Assembly (NCBI GenBank): GCA_902496665.1
Contig: CABVBU010000019.1
Span: forward strand, 1 to 57,481
Length of the DNA: 57,481 nt
Reading direction: 5' to 3'
Origin: an uncultured Clostridium sp.
Lineage (GTDB): Bacteria; Bacillota; Clostridia; Lachnospirales; Lachnospiraceae
The position numbers and the translations under genes were made by a program. The notes below the pieces were generated by a model. It worked only from the letters and a program-made list of their open reading frames with translations. It made no database searches and had not been told where the DNA came from. Below are positions 24,991 to 34,489 of this stretch, piece by piece. The number at the start of each line of letters is the position of its first letter. Positions within the stretch are counted from its first letter, which is position 1.

Positions 24991-26415
24991 ATGAGAAAAC
25001 GTACTTTGTCATTGGCACTTGCAGTTTCCATGGCGGCGATGTCCCTTGCGGGATGCGGCGGCGGAAGCGGAACGACAGCTACAACAGCAGCGGCAGGCGG
25101 TGAGACCACAGCCGCAGCAAGTGAAGCGGCAACAGAGGCTGCGTCCACAGACGATACCAATCTTTCTGATGTTGAAAAGATCATCAAGGAAGCAGAAGGA
25201 ATGTCCATGGAAGAGCTGGCGAAGAAAGCCATCGAAGAGTCCAACGGAAAGACCTTCTATGGTGTTGGTAACTCCAGCCGTGGAAAGAGCGCGCTACCGT
25301 TATTCATCGAATACCTGCAGTCCATCGATCCGTCCTACAAAATGGAATATGAGTGGCAGCAGCCAAAGAACAACAAGATCTTTGAACAGCTGACCGCAGA
25401 CTCCTTAAAGACAGAAGGAACCTTCGCGATGACCCTGATCCAGGATGGAAACCAGATCGAGTCCAAGATGGTTCAGCCGGGAATCTTAAAGACCTACATC
25501 CCGAAAGAGTGGGCAGAGGCAAACGGAACAACACCGGATGCGTATAAAGGATTCCTTCCGTTACAGACATTAAACAAAGTATTTATGTATAACAGCACAG
25601 GAAGCGCTGAATATAAGAACTGCTGGGATTTCGTGGCAGAGGGCGTTCATCCGTTATACATGGATATCGATTCCGAGATCGTCGGCAAAAACTTCTTATA
25701 TATGCTGACAGAGGATAAGTACGCCGGATGGTTAAAGGATGCTTATGATGCTCTCGATGATACAAAGAAGGCATATTTCAAGCCGGTTATCGATGAGATG
25801 GCAACAGAAGCAGAGGATCTTGGACTTGGCGAGAACGGCGCATACGCCCTCGCATGGATCAAGCTCTGGGTTGAGAACTACAATGAGCAGACAGACGATG
25901 GCCCGATCTGCAACACACTTGTTACGGATTCCGCAACAGACCAGGCTGGATTATTAGTTTATTCCAAACTTCGTTCCGTAGAAGAGTCCGCAGGCGTTTC
26001 CTTAAATAACATTAAGGTTGCTGCTTATCAGGACGGCTACAAGGGCATCGGTGGTTACGGTTACTGCCATTATCTCTTCGTTACAAACAACAGCCCGCTT
26101 CCGTGGACCGCATGCGCATTCATCCAGTACATGACATGTACAGAGGACGGCTTCTCCGCATGGGGCAAAGACATGGGCGGCTACTCCGCTAACCCGGAGG
26201 TTGCAGCAGCGATCGAGGAAACTTACCAGCACAGCAAGGGCGGTTACAACGAGGCCGGCGAAGACCAGTTCCCGTGCAAGGATGACCGTGGATATGACTG
26301 GTGGACAACAGACGGCGAATTAGTTCTGGAAGATCCGGACTACTGTGCATCCGTTTCCTTTACAGTCGGCAGCTGGATCGAGCTTCTCACGAAGTACAGC
26401 GACTCCGCAAAGTAA
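24991..26415 (+). CDS. ABC importer solute-binding lipoprotein
   Basis: A 474-residue lipoprotein; ATG behind GGAGGAAAAG. The signal peptide ends in a lipobox (MSLAGC, cysteine near residue 22) and is followed by a Gly/Thr/Ala-rich tether to about residue 50. The mature domain is a type 2 periplasmic binding protein fold with strongly acidic, Trp/Tyr-rich surface segments. It probably belongs to the iron/thiamine/2-aminoethylphosphonate group, judging by its fused FbpB-like permease and FbpC/PotA-like ATPase partners. The ligand is unknown. It is the first gene of a three-gene operon and is followed by an intercistronic hairpin that may keep its mRNA more abundant than the permease part. Confidence 0.85.
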   Translation: MRKRTLSLALAVSMAAMSLAGCGGGSGTTATTAAAGGETTAAASEAATEAASTDDTNLSDVEKIIKEAEGMSMEELAKKAIEESNGKTFYGVGNSSRGKSALPLFIEYLQSIDPSYKMEYEWQQPKNNKIFEQLTADSLKTEGTFAMTLIQDGNQIESKMVQPGILKTYIPKEWAEANGTTPDAYKGFLPLQTLNKVFMYNSTGSAEYKNCWDFVAEGVHPLYMDIDSEIVGKNFLYMLTEDKYAGWLKDAYDALDDTKKAYFKPVIDEMATEAEDLGLGENGAYALAWIKLWVENYNEQTDDGPICNTLVTDSATDQAGLLVYSKLRSVEESAGVSLNNIKVAAYQDGYKGIGGYGYCHYLFVTNNSPLPWTACAFIQYMTCTEDGFSAWGKDMGGYSANPEVAAAIEETYQHSKGGYNEAGEDQFPCKDDRGYDWWTTDGELVLEDPDYCASVSFTVGSWIELLTKYSDSAK

Positions 26416-26432
26416 AATAGTTTGACACTTTC

Positions 26433-26462
26433 GAGGGTGCCGTACATGTGTGCGGCGCCCTC
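26433..26462 (+). other. Intercistronic hairpin after the solute-binding gene
   Basis: GAGGGTGCCG pairs with CGGCGCCCTC over ten positions (one G-T) around a ten-base loop, with no T tail. Such hairpins commonly protect the upstream binding-protein message. Confidence 0.65.
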
Positions 26463-26532
26463 ATGTTACATATGGCATCTGCCGTGAGAGAAAACGGCAT
26501 CCATGTTTTAAATGAAAGGAGCGGACAATTCT

Positions 26533-28329
26533 GTGAACAGATACAATCGTGTAAAAACATATTTTTCAAAACCGCAGAACATCATCCTTCTCCTGTTCGG
26601 CATCGTACTGACGTTCTCCACCGTTGCACCGATCATCGCCATCGTAAAAGATACGATCACGATCCATCCTGGAACCATTGACGCCCATCTCGCCGGAAAG
26701 GCGTCCGGTTACACGCTGGTCAACTATGTGGACCTCTTTACAAGCCGTCTGGCGAAGACAAACCTCTGGAAGCCGTTGTGGAATACGATCCTCTTAGCAG
26801 TCTTTACCTGTACGATCTCTATCCTCTACGGCGGAACCTTCGCGTTTCTGGTAACAAGAACGAACCTGAAATTCAAAAAGTATTTAAGCTCCATCTTTAT
26901 TTTCCCGTACATCATGCCGCAGTGGACGTTAGCGGTTGTATGGCAGAACGTATTTAACAGCAACGCAGTCGTTGGTACATCCAACGGACTCCTTGCATCC
27001 CTTACCGGCATCTGCATGCCGAAATGGTGGTGTCTGGGATTGTTCCCGAGCTCTGTGGTTCTGGGACTTCACTACGCGCCATTCGCTTACATCCTGATCG
27101 GCGGAATTTTCCGGAACATGGACGCAAATCTGGAAGAAGCGGCGACGATCCTCGATACACCGAAATGGAAGACGATGTTTCGCATCACGCTTCCGATGGT
27201 AAAACCGGCGATTCTCTCGACGATCCTTCTCGTATTCGGAAGCTCCATGGGAAGCTACCCGGTACCGCATTACCTTGGACTTACCACCCTTTCCACGAAG
27301 TACATTTCCTTAAACTCCAAGTACACCGGTGAAGCGAGTATTTTAGCCATCATCATGATGATCTTCGGTGTGGCGATCCTCACGATGAATCAGGTGAGCT
27401 TAAAGAGCCGGAAGAACTATACGACCGTCACCGGCAAATCCGGTCAGTTATCGAAGATGAACCTTGGAAAAGTCGGAAAATACGCGATTGCAGTTGTGAT
27501 GATCGTTCTGACCTTCTTCACAAGTATCTTCCCGATCTTTTCCTTCGCCCTTGAGACGTTCCTCCCGAACCCGGGCGACTACAGCTTCCTCTACACGAAA
27601 GATTTAAGCAACCTGACCACGAAATGGTGGATTACGAAAGAGAATATCACCGAGAATGGTATGTACGGACAGCACGGTATCCTCTATAACAGTACGATCT
27701 GGCACGCGTTTGCCGGTACACTTTTAGTTGCTGTCTGCTGTGCACTGATCGCAGGTACGATCGGTACCCTGATCGGATACGCGGTTGCGAAGAACCGCAG
27801 AAGCCGCTGGGCAAGCTATGTAAACGGCGTGGCCTTCCTTCCGTATCTGATGCCCTCCATCGCTGTCGGTGCTGCATTCTTCATCCTGTTCTCCAACGAG
27901 AAGATCAATCTCTTCAATACATATACACTGCTGATCATCGCAGGTACGATCAAGTACATTCCGTTTGCGAGCCGGAGTGCGTTAAACTCCATGCTGCAGA
28001 TCAGTAATGAGATCGAGGAAGCGGCGATCATACAGGACATTCCATGGACGAAGAGAATGTTCCGGATCATTATCCCGATCCAGAAATCCGCGATCATCAG
28101 TGGATACATGCTTCCATTTATGACATGTCTCCGTGAATTATCACTGTTCCTGCTCTTATGTACGCAGGGCTTCATCCTCTCGACAACGCTGGACTATTTC
28201 GACGAAATGGGTCTGTACGCGTTCTCGAGTGCGATCAACTTGATCCTGATCGTTACGATCCTGATCTTCAATACGTTAGTCAATAAGCTGACAGGTGCAA
28301 GCCTTGACGATGGAATAGGAGGAAATTAA
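26533..28329 (+). CDS. ABC importer permease, two fused membrane domains
   Basis: A 598-residue, very hydrophobic protein with about twelve membrane helices, built of two homologous halves. I chose GTG 26533 because AAAGGAG lies just upstream; the ATG at 26512 overlaps that site and has none of its own. Each half has an EAA loop that contacts the ATPase: LEEAATILDTPKWKTMF near residue 200, and IEEAAIIQDIPWTKRMF near 495. The fused arrangement is that of FbpB-type permeases, in which one polypeptide replaces two subunits. A hydrophilic loop of about 60 residues in the second half (LPNPGDYSFLYTKDLSN) faces outward. It is followed one base later by the ATPase gene. Confidence 0.92.
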   Translation: MNRYNRVKTYFSKPQNIILLLFGIVLTFSTVAPIIAIVKDTITIHPGTIDAHLAGKASGYTLVNYVDLFTSRLAKTNLWKPLWNTILLAVFTCTISILYGGTFAFLVTRTNLKFKKYLSSIFIFPYIMPQWTLAVVWQNVFNSNAVVGTSNGLLASLTGICMPKWWCLGLFPSSVVLGLHYAPFAYILIGGIFRNMDANLEEAATILDTPKWKTMFRITLPMVKPAILSTILLVFGSSMGSYPVPHYLGLTTLSTKYISLNSKYTGEASILAIIMMIFGVAILTMNQVSLKSRKNYTTVTGKSGQLSKMNLGKVGKYAIAVVMIVLTFFTSIFPIFSFALETFLPNPGDYSFLYTKDLSNLTTKWWITKENITENGMYGQHGILYNSTIWHAFAGTLLVAVCCALIAGTIGTLIGYAVAKNRRSRWASYVNGVAFLPYLMPSIAVGAAFFILFSNEKINLFNTYTLLIIAGTIKYIPFASRSALNSMLQISNEIEEAAIIQDIPWTKRMFRIIIPIQKSAIISGYMLPFMTCLRELSLFLLLCTQGFILSTTLDYFDEMGLYAFSSAINLILIVTILIFNTLVNKLTGASLDDGIGGN

Positions 28330-28330
28330 T

Positions 28331-29983
28331 ATGCCGGAAATCACATTGAGAAATATAACAAAACGCTGGGGAAAATTCTTCGGAGTCGATCATTTGGATC
28401 TTGACATCGCGGATAACTCCTTTATCACACTGCTCGGACCGTCCGGATGCGGAAAAACAACGATTCTCCGCATGATCGCGGGGCTCGAGACCCCGACTAC
28501 CGGTCAGATCAAAATCGGTGACCGGGTCGTCTTCGACAGCGAGGCTGGGATCAATATCCCGGCAAACAAGCGTAAGGTCGGATTCCTGTTCCAGAACTAC
28601 GCATTGTGGCCGAACATGACCGTTTACCAGAATATTTCCTTCGGACTCAGCAATGTCAGGGAAGAACTTCCGAAATACGACTTTGATGCCATGACGACAG
28701 GCGAATTGATCCGGGCGCTGAAGAGCGGAAAGAAGATCAAAGAGCTGGTGGAAGAGTGCCGCGATAAGAGAGGTAAGCTTGACACAGATAAAGTTTATCT
28801 GAAATTTATCGACGCGTTCATTCTCTCTATTTATACCGCGAAGATCCTCTACGGATACGGGATCCAGGACGCGGCAGATCCGGACGCAGCCGCAAAAACG
28901 AAGGCGGAGGAGCTGACAAAGAAGCTTGACGGAATCAAGAAGTCTTATGAGTCAAAGGGGCAGTCCTTAAATGAGGAATACGCGATCGTATCCGGCGGAA
29001 AAGTCCTGACGGAAGATAGAAAACTCACGAAGGAAGAGATCGATAAATCTGTCCGCAGAGTTTCCAGAATCGTTAAGATCGGCATGTTCATGAACCGTTA
29101 CCCGGCAGAGCTCTCCGGCGGTCAGCAGCAGCGTGTTGCCATCGCGAGAACCCTGGCACCGGAACCGGCAGTTCTCTTCATGGATGAGCCGCTGTCAAAC
29201 CTTGACGCGAAGCTCCGTCTCGAGATGAGATATGAGCTGCAGAGACTTCATGTGGAGACTGGAAGTACCTTTGTGTATGTCACCCATGACCAGATGGAGG
29301 CTATGACACTGGCGACAAAGATCTGCCTCATCAACAACGGTGTCCTTCAGCAGTATGATGCCCCGCTTGATGTATACAACAGGCCGGCAAACCTCTTCGT
29401 AGCGGACTTCGTCGGAAATCCGTCCATAAACTTTGTTGAGGCGAAGGGAAAAGAGCAGGCTGATGGAAGTTTCAGCTTTAAGATTCTGGATGATCTCGAA
29501 GCGACATTCCGACCGAACGAGCCTATCGATATGGCGGCATGGTTCGCGAAGAGAGATAAAGACGCGGCAGATTTGGAAGCTCAGAGGATTGAGATGTTGA
29601 AGGATAAGAAGGCCGTCGAGAAGAGCAACAAGGACGAGGTATTCAAGTACCATATCGCGAAGGTCGACGAGTCCGACTATGCGGTGGAGGAAGAGCCGGA
29701 GATCACAAACGAGGATTTTGTTCTGGCGATCCGTCCGGAAGCCCTGAAGCTCTCAAAAGATGGCGCGGTCGCTTCTACGATCTACGGTGCGATGCCGACT
29801 GGTATGGAATCAACCGTGAAGCTCAGGATCGGAAAGTACCTGCTGACAGGTGTTATCTTCGGCGGTGTTACCTTTAAGCTTGGCGAAGAGACAGGTGTTG
29901 ATATCGCGGGAACGGACATTCTTCTGTTTGACAGAAAGTCTGGAAAGGCGATCACGGCTGGTAGTCTTGCGGTGAAAGGCTGA
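28331..29983 (+). CDS. ABC importer ATP-binding protein with large insertions
   Basis: A 550-residue ATPase of the FbpC/PotA/MalK class (usual length 330-370). Walker A is GPSGCGKTT near residue 37, the Q-loop FQNYALWPNMT near 87, the signature LSGGQQQR near 261, Walker B VLFMDEPLSNLDAK just after, and the switch histidine in YVTHDQMEA. The stretch between Q-loop and signature is 173 residues instead of the usual 50 or so, because of an inserted lysine-rich helical segment (from about ALKSGKKIKEL to SVRRVSRIVKI). The C-terminal TOBE part (from about 360) has a second charged insertion (KRDKDAADLEAQRIEMLKDK). It presumably powers the permease encoded one base upstream. Confidence 0.92.
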   Translation: MPEITLRNITKRWGKFFGVDHLDLDIADNSFITLLGPSGCGKTTILRMIAGLETPTTGQIKIGDRVVFDSEAGINIPANKRKVGFLFQNYALWPNMTVYQNISFGLSNVREELPKYDFDAMTTGELIRALKSGKKIKELVEECRDKRGKLDTDKVYLKFIDAFILSIYTAKILYGYGIQDAADPDAAAKTKAEELTKKLDGIKKSYESKGQSLNEEYAIVSGGKVLTEDRKLTKEEIDKSVRRVSRIVKIGMFMNRYPAELSGGQQQRVAIARTLAPEPAVLFMDEPLSNLDAKLRLEMRYELQRLHVETGSTFVYVTHDQMEAMTLATKICLINNGVLQQYDAPLDVYNRPANLFVADFVGNPSINFVEAKGKEQADGSFSFKILDDLEATFRPNEPIDMAAWFAKRDKDAADLEAQRIEMLKDKKAVEKSNKDEVFKYHIAKVDESDYAVEEEPEITNEDFVLAIRPEALKLSKDGAVASTIYGAMPTGMESTVKLRIGKYLLTGVIFGGVTFKLGEETGVDIAGTDILLFDRKSGKAITAGSLAVKG

Positions 29984-30023
29984 GAAGCAGTAAAAGATAA
30001 AAGTCAGGATAAAAGGATGGATA

Positions 30024-30065
30024 AAGGCGGTGGAGCTGCGAGTGGGCGGTTCCACCGCCTTTTTC
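30024..30065 (+). terminator. Terminator of the ABC importer operon
   Basis: AAGGCGGTGGA and TCCACCGCCTT form a perfect 11-base-pair stem with a 16-base loop followed by TTTTC, 40 bases after the ATPase stop. Confidence 0.9.
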
Positions 30066-30170
30066 TCTATATAGTAATGTTGCGGAACAGGAGAAAATCT
30101 GGTAAGCTTTAGGGAGAAAAAACAAAAGGGAAAATGGTAGAATTTAAAGGAATTCTGCGTATGGGAGTGT

Positions 30171-31472
30171 ATGATGAGAAGAAAAATAGCGGTAATTTGC
30201 GGAGCGATCCTGTTGGCAGGCGTTCTGCTTGGCGGATGCAGCAGCGTGGCGTCCGGGACCGTGCGGACGACGGCTGCGGTTGAGGTAAGTCAGGAGACGA
30301 AAACGGCTGAGCCTGTGGAGAATAGTGATACTACACAGGGGAGTGCGGACAGCAAAACAGGCGGTGAACAACCTCATGTTGTCCTGCAGCAGAATGAGGC
30401 GGAATCTTCCGAGGCGGAGACTGAGCCTGTCGATCCTTATGCGGACCTCTTAAAGGAACCTGAAGTCATGGCGGCGAATAAGATCTACGCGAAGGAGACG
30501 GCGGAGAAGGGAAAGACGCGGATCGTCTTTGCGGGGGATATCTTGTTCGACTCCCACTACGCGATCATGGCATCCCTCTTAAAGAGAGGGCAGGGGATCG
30601 AGGGTGGAATTTCCGCGGATCTCTTATCCATCATGCGGAGTGCCGATATCTTTATGGTAAACAACGAGTTCCCGTATACGACGGGAGGAGCGCCCACGGC
30701 GGGGAAGAAATTTACGTTTCGTGCGGATCCGAAGTACGCGTCCTGGCTTTTTGACATGGGAGCGGATCTCGTGTCCCTGGCGAACAACCACGCCTACGAT
30801 TACGGGGAAGTGTCCCTGACGGACACCCTGGACACCCTGGAAGCCATCGGAATGCCCTATGTGGGAGCGGGACGAAACCTGGATGAAGCGGTAAAACCGG
30901 TATCCTTTATCGCAAACGGAAAAAAGATCACCTTCGTCTCCGCAACCCAGATCGAGCGGACACTTCCGCCGGACACCAAAGGGGCAACGGAGACAACTCC
31001 GGGGGTATTCCGGTGTCTGGAGATCAATAAACTTCTGGAGGTGATCTCCGCGGCGAAGGCGGACAGCGATTTTGTCATTGTATACATCCATTGGGGGACG
31101 GAAGGAACCGATAAGCTGGATCACTGGCAGCAGGAGCAGGCGCCCCAGATCGCGGCGGCAGGAGCGGACCTGATCATCGGGGACCATCCCCATGTGCTGC
31201 AGCCCATTGGTTACCAGGGCGATGTCCCGGTGGTGTACAGTCTCGGGAACTATCTCTTCAACTCAAAGACGCTCGATTCCTGCCTCGTGGAGGCGGTGAT
31301 CGGAGATGAGGGGCTGGAATCCCTGCAGTTTATTCCGGCGAAGCAGTCGAATTGCCGCGTGGCGAAGGCGGAAGGCGCGGAGAAGGAGCGGATCATCAAC
31401 TACATGAGAAGTATCTCTCCGGAGGCGGTGATCGATGATGAGGGGTATATTGCGAGGCAGAATGCCCAGTAA
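30171..31472 (+). CDS. CapA/PgsA-family lipoprotein
   Basis: A 433-residue lipoprotein with a signal peptide and lipobox (VLLGGC, cysteine near 23), then a Ser/Thr/Glu-rich tether to about residue 95. The catalytic-like domain is a CapA metallophosphatase fold: FAGDILFDSHY near 125, VNNEFPYT, LANNHAYDYG, VYIHWGTE, GDHPHVLQP and YSLGNYLF. CapA (PgsA) takes part in poly-gamma-glutamate capsule assembly. Here there is no capB or capC neighbour, so its role at the cell surface is unknown. Two ATGs in tandem (30171, 30174) could both start it, with only a weak GGGAG in front. Confidence 0.88.
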   Translation: MMRRKIAVICGAILLAGVLLGGCSSVASGTVRTTAAVEVSQETKTAEPVENSDTTQGSADSKTGGEQPHVVLQQNEAESSEAETEPVDPYADLLKEPEVMAANKIYAKETAEKGKTRIVFAGDILFDSHYAIMASLLKRGQGIEGGISADLLSIMRSADIFMVNNEFPYTTGGAPTAGKKFTFRADPKYASWLFDMGADLVSLANNHAYDYGEVSLTDTLDTLEAIGMPYVGAGRNLDEAVKPVSFIANGKKITFVSATQIERTLPPDTKGATETTPGVFRCLEINKLLEVISAAKADSDFVIVYIHWGTEGTDKLDHWQQEQAPQIAAAGADLIIGDHPHVLQPIGYQGDVPVVYSLGNYLFNSKTLDSCLVEAVIGDEGLESLQFIPAKQSNCRVAKAEGAEKERIINYMRSISPEAVIDDEGYIARQNAQ

Positions 31473-31535
31473 TGGTACAGAACGCGTACCGAACCTGTCA
31501 CATTTAATATTTCCAATGCACAAAAAATTTTCCTG

Positions 31536-31564
31536 TTTACAGAAAAAATATCCTATGTTATAAT
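31536..31564 (+). promoter_or_regulatory. Promoter of the SEC-C protein gene
   Basis: TTTACA and TATAAT separated by 17 bases, about 95 bases ahead of the start codon. Confidence 0.8.
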
Positions 31565-31657
31565 GTGCATTAGACGTTTTCTGTACCAGTCTGCCCTTTT
31601 GAAAATGGATGGTGCGGAAAAGAAATAGAAACAGTATACGAAAAGGATGGAACTGAT

Positions 31658-32173
31658 ATGGCAACATTACTTGAAACATGGAGAAGCCTCGCTTACGGCG
31701 ATGGTCTCGATGATAAAAAGAAAGAAGAACTCTGGACAAACTATTTTACGATCGAAAAAGGCATCTACGAGAAGATCCTTTCCAACCCGACAGAAGTTGT
31801 TGAGGGAACTGTAAAAGAACTTGCTGAGAAGTACGGCACAGAAGTTCTCATTATGACCGGTTTCCTTGATGGAATCAATGAGAGCTTAAAGGGATATGAG
31901 AACCCGATCGACACAATGGCAGAGGATACCGTTGTTAAGATCGAGATCGATCCGGAAAAGCTTTACTACAATATGGTAGAAGCTAAGGCTTCCTGGCTCT
32001 ATGAGCTTCCGCAGTGGTCTGAGATCCTTTCCGCTGAGACAAGAACAGAGCTTTACAAGAAGCAGAAAGCTTCCGGAACCGTACGCCGCGAAGGCCACAA
32101 GATCTACCCGAACGATCCGTGTCCGTGCGGAAGCGGAAAGAAGTACAAAAAGTGCTGCGGCCGCAACGCATAA
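31658..32173 (+). CDS. SEC-C metal-binding motif protein
   Basis: A 171-residue acidic cytoplasmic protein. The C-terminal 20 residues are a SEC-C zinc motif with Cys155, Cys157, Cys166 and Cys167 (PNDPCPCGSGKKYKKCCG), the same motif that ends SecA and binds SecB or ribosomes. The first 135 residues are helical with no family I recognise (MATLLETWRSLAYGDGLDDK). Small SEC-C proteins are common but mostly uncharacterised; a role in protein quality control or secretion is only a guess. ATG behind AAGGATGG; single-gene unit with its own promoter and terminator. Confidence 0.88.
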   Translation: MATLLETWRSLAYGDGLDDKKKEELWTNYFTIEKGIYEKILSNPTEVVEGTVKELAEKYGTEVLIMTGFLDGINESLKGYENPIDTMAEDTVVKIEIDPEKLYYNMVEAKASWLYELPQWSEILSAETRTELYKKQKASGTVRREGHKIYPNDPCPCGSGKKYKKCCGRNA

Positions 32174-32183
32174 GATGAAACGT

Positions 32184-32215
32184 AAGCCATTACCTATTGC
32201 GGGTAGTGGCTTTTT
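32184..32215 (+). terminator. Terminator after the SEC-C gene
   Basis: AAGCCATTACC pairs with GGTAGTGGCTT (one G-T) around a short loop, followed by TTTTT. Confidence 0.85.
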
Positions 32216-32253
32216 CATTATTGTACGCAGATGAGGCTGATTAAGGAGAAAAA

Positions 32254-33015
32254 ATGCAGGCATATACAGGTTTTGCCGCTGTCTATGATACTTTTATGGA
32301 CAATATTCCATATGAAGAGTGGTGCGAATATCTGACAGGGCTTTTAAAGGAACAGGGGGTCACGGAGGGACTTCTTCTCGATCTCGGATGTGGAACGGGA
32401 AGTCTCACGGAGCTTCTCGCGGACGCTGGTTATGATATGATCGGCGTGGACAATTCCGAGGAGATGCTGGAGCTTGCCCTGGAAAAGAAGGAACAGTCCG
32501 GAAAAGATATTTTGTATCTTTGTCAGGATATGCGGGAATTTGAACTTTACGGCACGGTGGCGGCGGTGGTATCCATCTGTGACTGTATGAACTATATTTT
32601 AGAGCCGGAGGATCTGACAGAAGTATTCCGCCTGGTTAACAATTACCTGGATCCGGGCGGAGTGTTTATCTTCGACATGAATACGGAGTACAAATACCGG
32701 GAGATCATGGGAGACAACACGATCGCGGAAGACCGGGATGACTCCAGCTTTATCTGGGACAACCAGTACGATGAGGAGGAGCGGATCAATATCTATGATC
32801 TGTCGATCTTTGTCCGTGAGGACGGGGATCTCTTCCGAAAGTACCATGAGACACATTATCAGCGGGCTTACTCCCTGGAAGAGGTGAAGAGTGCCATCCG
32901 CGAAGCGGGAATGGAATTTGTTGCCGCCTACGATGCATTTACGAAGAATCCGCCGGGAGAAGACAGCGAACGTATTTATGTGATCGCGAGAGAACATGGA
33001 AAAGAAAGGAAATAG
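32254..33015 (+). CDS. Class I SAM-dependent methyltransferase
   Basis: A 253-residue methyltransferase of the Rossmann type; ATG behind AAGGAG. Motif I (LLDLGCGTGSLTELL) lies near residues 42-56, motif II (GVDNSEEML) near 68, and an acidic motif near CQDMREFELYG. It would transfer a methyl group from S-adenosylmethionine to an unknown substrate; such genes next to hslO are common in Clostridia. The C-terminal half is rich in charged residues (YDEEERINIYDLSIFVRE), resembling YqeM-like enzymes. Three bases separate it from hslO, so they are cotranscribed. Confidence 0.9.
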   Translation: MQAYTGFAAVYDTFMDNIPYEEWCEYLTGLLKEQGVTEGLLLDLGCGTGSLTELLADAGYDMIGVDNSEEMLELALEKKEQSGKDILYLCQDMREFELYGTVAAVVSICDCMNYILEPEDLTEVFRLVNNYLDPGGVFIFDMNTEYKYREIMGDNTIAEDRDDSSFIWDNQYDEEERINIYDLSIFVREDGDLFRKYHETHYQRAYSLEEVKSAIREAGMEFVAAYDAFTKNPPGEDSERIYVIAREHGKERK

Positions 33016-33018
33016 AGC

Positions 33019-33903
33019 ATGAACGATTATATGATCCGTGCGACGGCTGCGGAGGGACAGATCCGCGCCTTCGCCGCAACGACAAGAGATATGGTGGAGA
33101 ACGCCAAGAACGCCCACAATACAAGCCCGGTGGCTACGGCTGCCTTAGGACGTCTGATGACAGCAGCTGCCATGATGGGCGCTGACTTAAAAGGGGAGAA
33201 GGACCTTTTAACCCTTAGAATTGAGGGAAGCGGCCCGCTGGGCGGACTTCTTGTCACAGCCGACGGCCATGGTGACGTGAAGGGATATGCGTTCAACCCG
33301 GATGTAATGCTTCCGCCGAACGCCCAGGGAAAACTCGATGTCGGCGGTTCCCTGGACCTTGGCGTTTTGAGTGTTATCAAGGATATTGGCTTAAAAGAGC
33401 CGTATGTGGGACAGACACAGCTTGTGACAGGTGAGATCGCGGAAGATCTGACCTACTATTTTGCCACATCTGAGCAGGTTCCGTCCTCCGTTGCCCTCGG
33501 CGTTTTGATGAACAAGGACATTACGGTCCGTCAGGCTGGCGGCTTTATCATCCAGCTTCTCCCGGGCGCTTCCGATGAGATCATCGACAAGCTTGAGGCG
33601 AAGCTTTCCGAAATTTCTTCTATCACGTCCCTGCTGGATGCGGGAAAGACTCCGGAGGAGATCCTGACAGATATCCTCGGAGAGTTCGGACTTGAGATCT
33701 TATCAAAGATGCCGGTACAGTTCCATTGTGACTGCGACCGCTCCAGAGTGGAGAAGGCGATCATCAGTATCGGAAAAAAAGAGATCCAGGACATGATCAA
33801 CGAGGGCAGGGAGATCGAGGTCAACTGCCAGTTCTGCAATAAGCATTATAAGTTTTCTGTAGATGAATTGGGAGATATGCTTAAGAAAGCGACAAGAGAG
33901 TAA
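33019..33903 (+). CDS. hslO: Redox-regulated chaperone Hsp33
   Basis: A 294-residue cytoplasmic holdase. In reduced form its four C-terminal cysteines (CDCD near 239 and CQFC near 272) bind zinc; oxidation (with disulfide formation) and unfolding switch the chaperone on to protect proteins under oxidative stress. The N-terminal domain has the typical MIRATAAEGQIRAF, SPVATAALGRLM and GSGPLGGLLV. Length and motifs are complete. The start ATG lies three bases after the methyltransferase stop, with AAAGGAAA in front. Confidence 0.96.
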   Translation: MNDYMIRATAAEGQIRAFAATTRDMVENAKNAHNTSPVATAALGRLMTAAAMMGADLKGEKDLLTLRIEGSGPLGGLLVTADGHGDVKGYAFNPDVMLPPNAQGKLDVGGSLDLGVLSVIKDIGLKEPYVGQTQLVTGEIAEDLTYYFATSEQVPSSVALGVLMNKDITVRQAGGFIIQLLPGASDEIIDKLEAKLSEISSITSLLDAGKTPEEILTDILGEFGLEILSKMPVQFHCDCDRSRVEKAIISIGKKEIQDMINEGREIEVNCQFCNKHYKFSVDELGDMLKKATRE

Positions 33904-33907
33904 AAAT

Positions 33908-34489
33908 ATGAGTTCTGTAAAGTTGAACGATGAGGAAAAACGGCTGCTCCACAACGCCTGGCACCATTTTCTGACCATCACGCATCACAAGCTGGTGGTC
34001 ATGGAGGGATGTTTTAAAGTGGGACTTTTTAAGCAGGGGCTGCTTCATGATTTGTCAAAGTATTCCTGGGAGGAATTTAAGACCGGCGTGAAGTATTACC
34101 AGGGGACGAGAAGTCCCAACGCGGCGGAGAAGGAAGAAAAGGGATATTCCTCCGCATGGCTTCATCACAAAGGAAGAAATAAGCATCACTTCGAGTACTG
34201 GACCGATGTGTCCACGGCGGAGGACCACTGGAAGATCGTCGGCGTGAAGATGCCGGTGAATTACCTGGCGGAGATGGTCATGGACCGGATCGCAGCCTCG
34301 AAGATCTACCAGGGAAAGAACTACACGGACGCGGCACCCTACACATATTTTTCCAGAAATAAGGAATATATCGTCATGCATCCGGAGACGAAGGCATGTC
34401 TGGATAAGATCCTGCTGATGTTGAAGGAAAAGGGCGAGAGAAAGACGTTTGCGTATATCAGGAAGCTTCTTAAGGACGGGGATTACTAG
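33908..34489 (+). CDS. DUF5662-like protein of unknown function
   Basis: A 193-residue soluble protein; I chose ATG 33908, four bases after hslO, over a longer frame that overlaps hslO. It is rich in histidines arranged in recurring pairs (NAWHHFLTITHHKL, LLHDLSKYSWEEF, AWLHHKGRNKHHFEYW), suggesting a metal site. The pattern HDLSKY...HHKGRNKHH...MVMDRIAAS recalls the DUF5662 family (sometimes loosely called catalase-like), for which I know no function. Histidine and aspartate placement resembles HD-type hydrolases, but that is inference. Probably in an operon with hslO. Confidence 0.7.
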   Translation: MSSVKLNDEEKRLLHNAWHHFLTITHHKLVVMEGCFKVGLFKQGLLHDLSKYSWEEFKTGVKYYQGTRSPNAAEKEEKGYSSAWLHHKGRNKHHFEYWTDVSTAEDHWKIVGVKMPVNYLAEMVMDRIAASKIYQGKNYTDAAPYTYFSRNKEYIVMHPETKACLDKILLMLKEKGERKTFAYIRKLLKDGDY

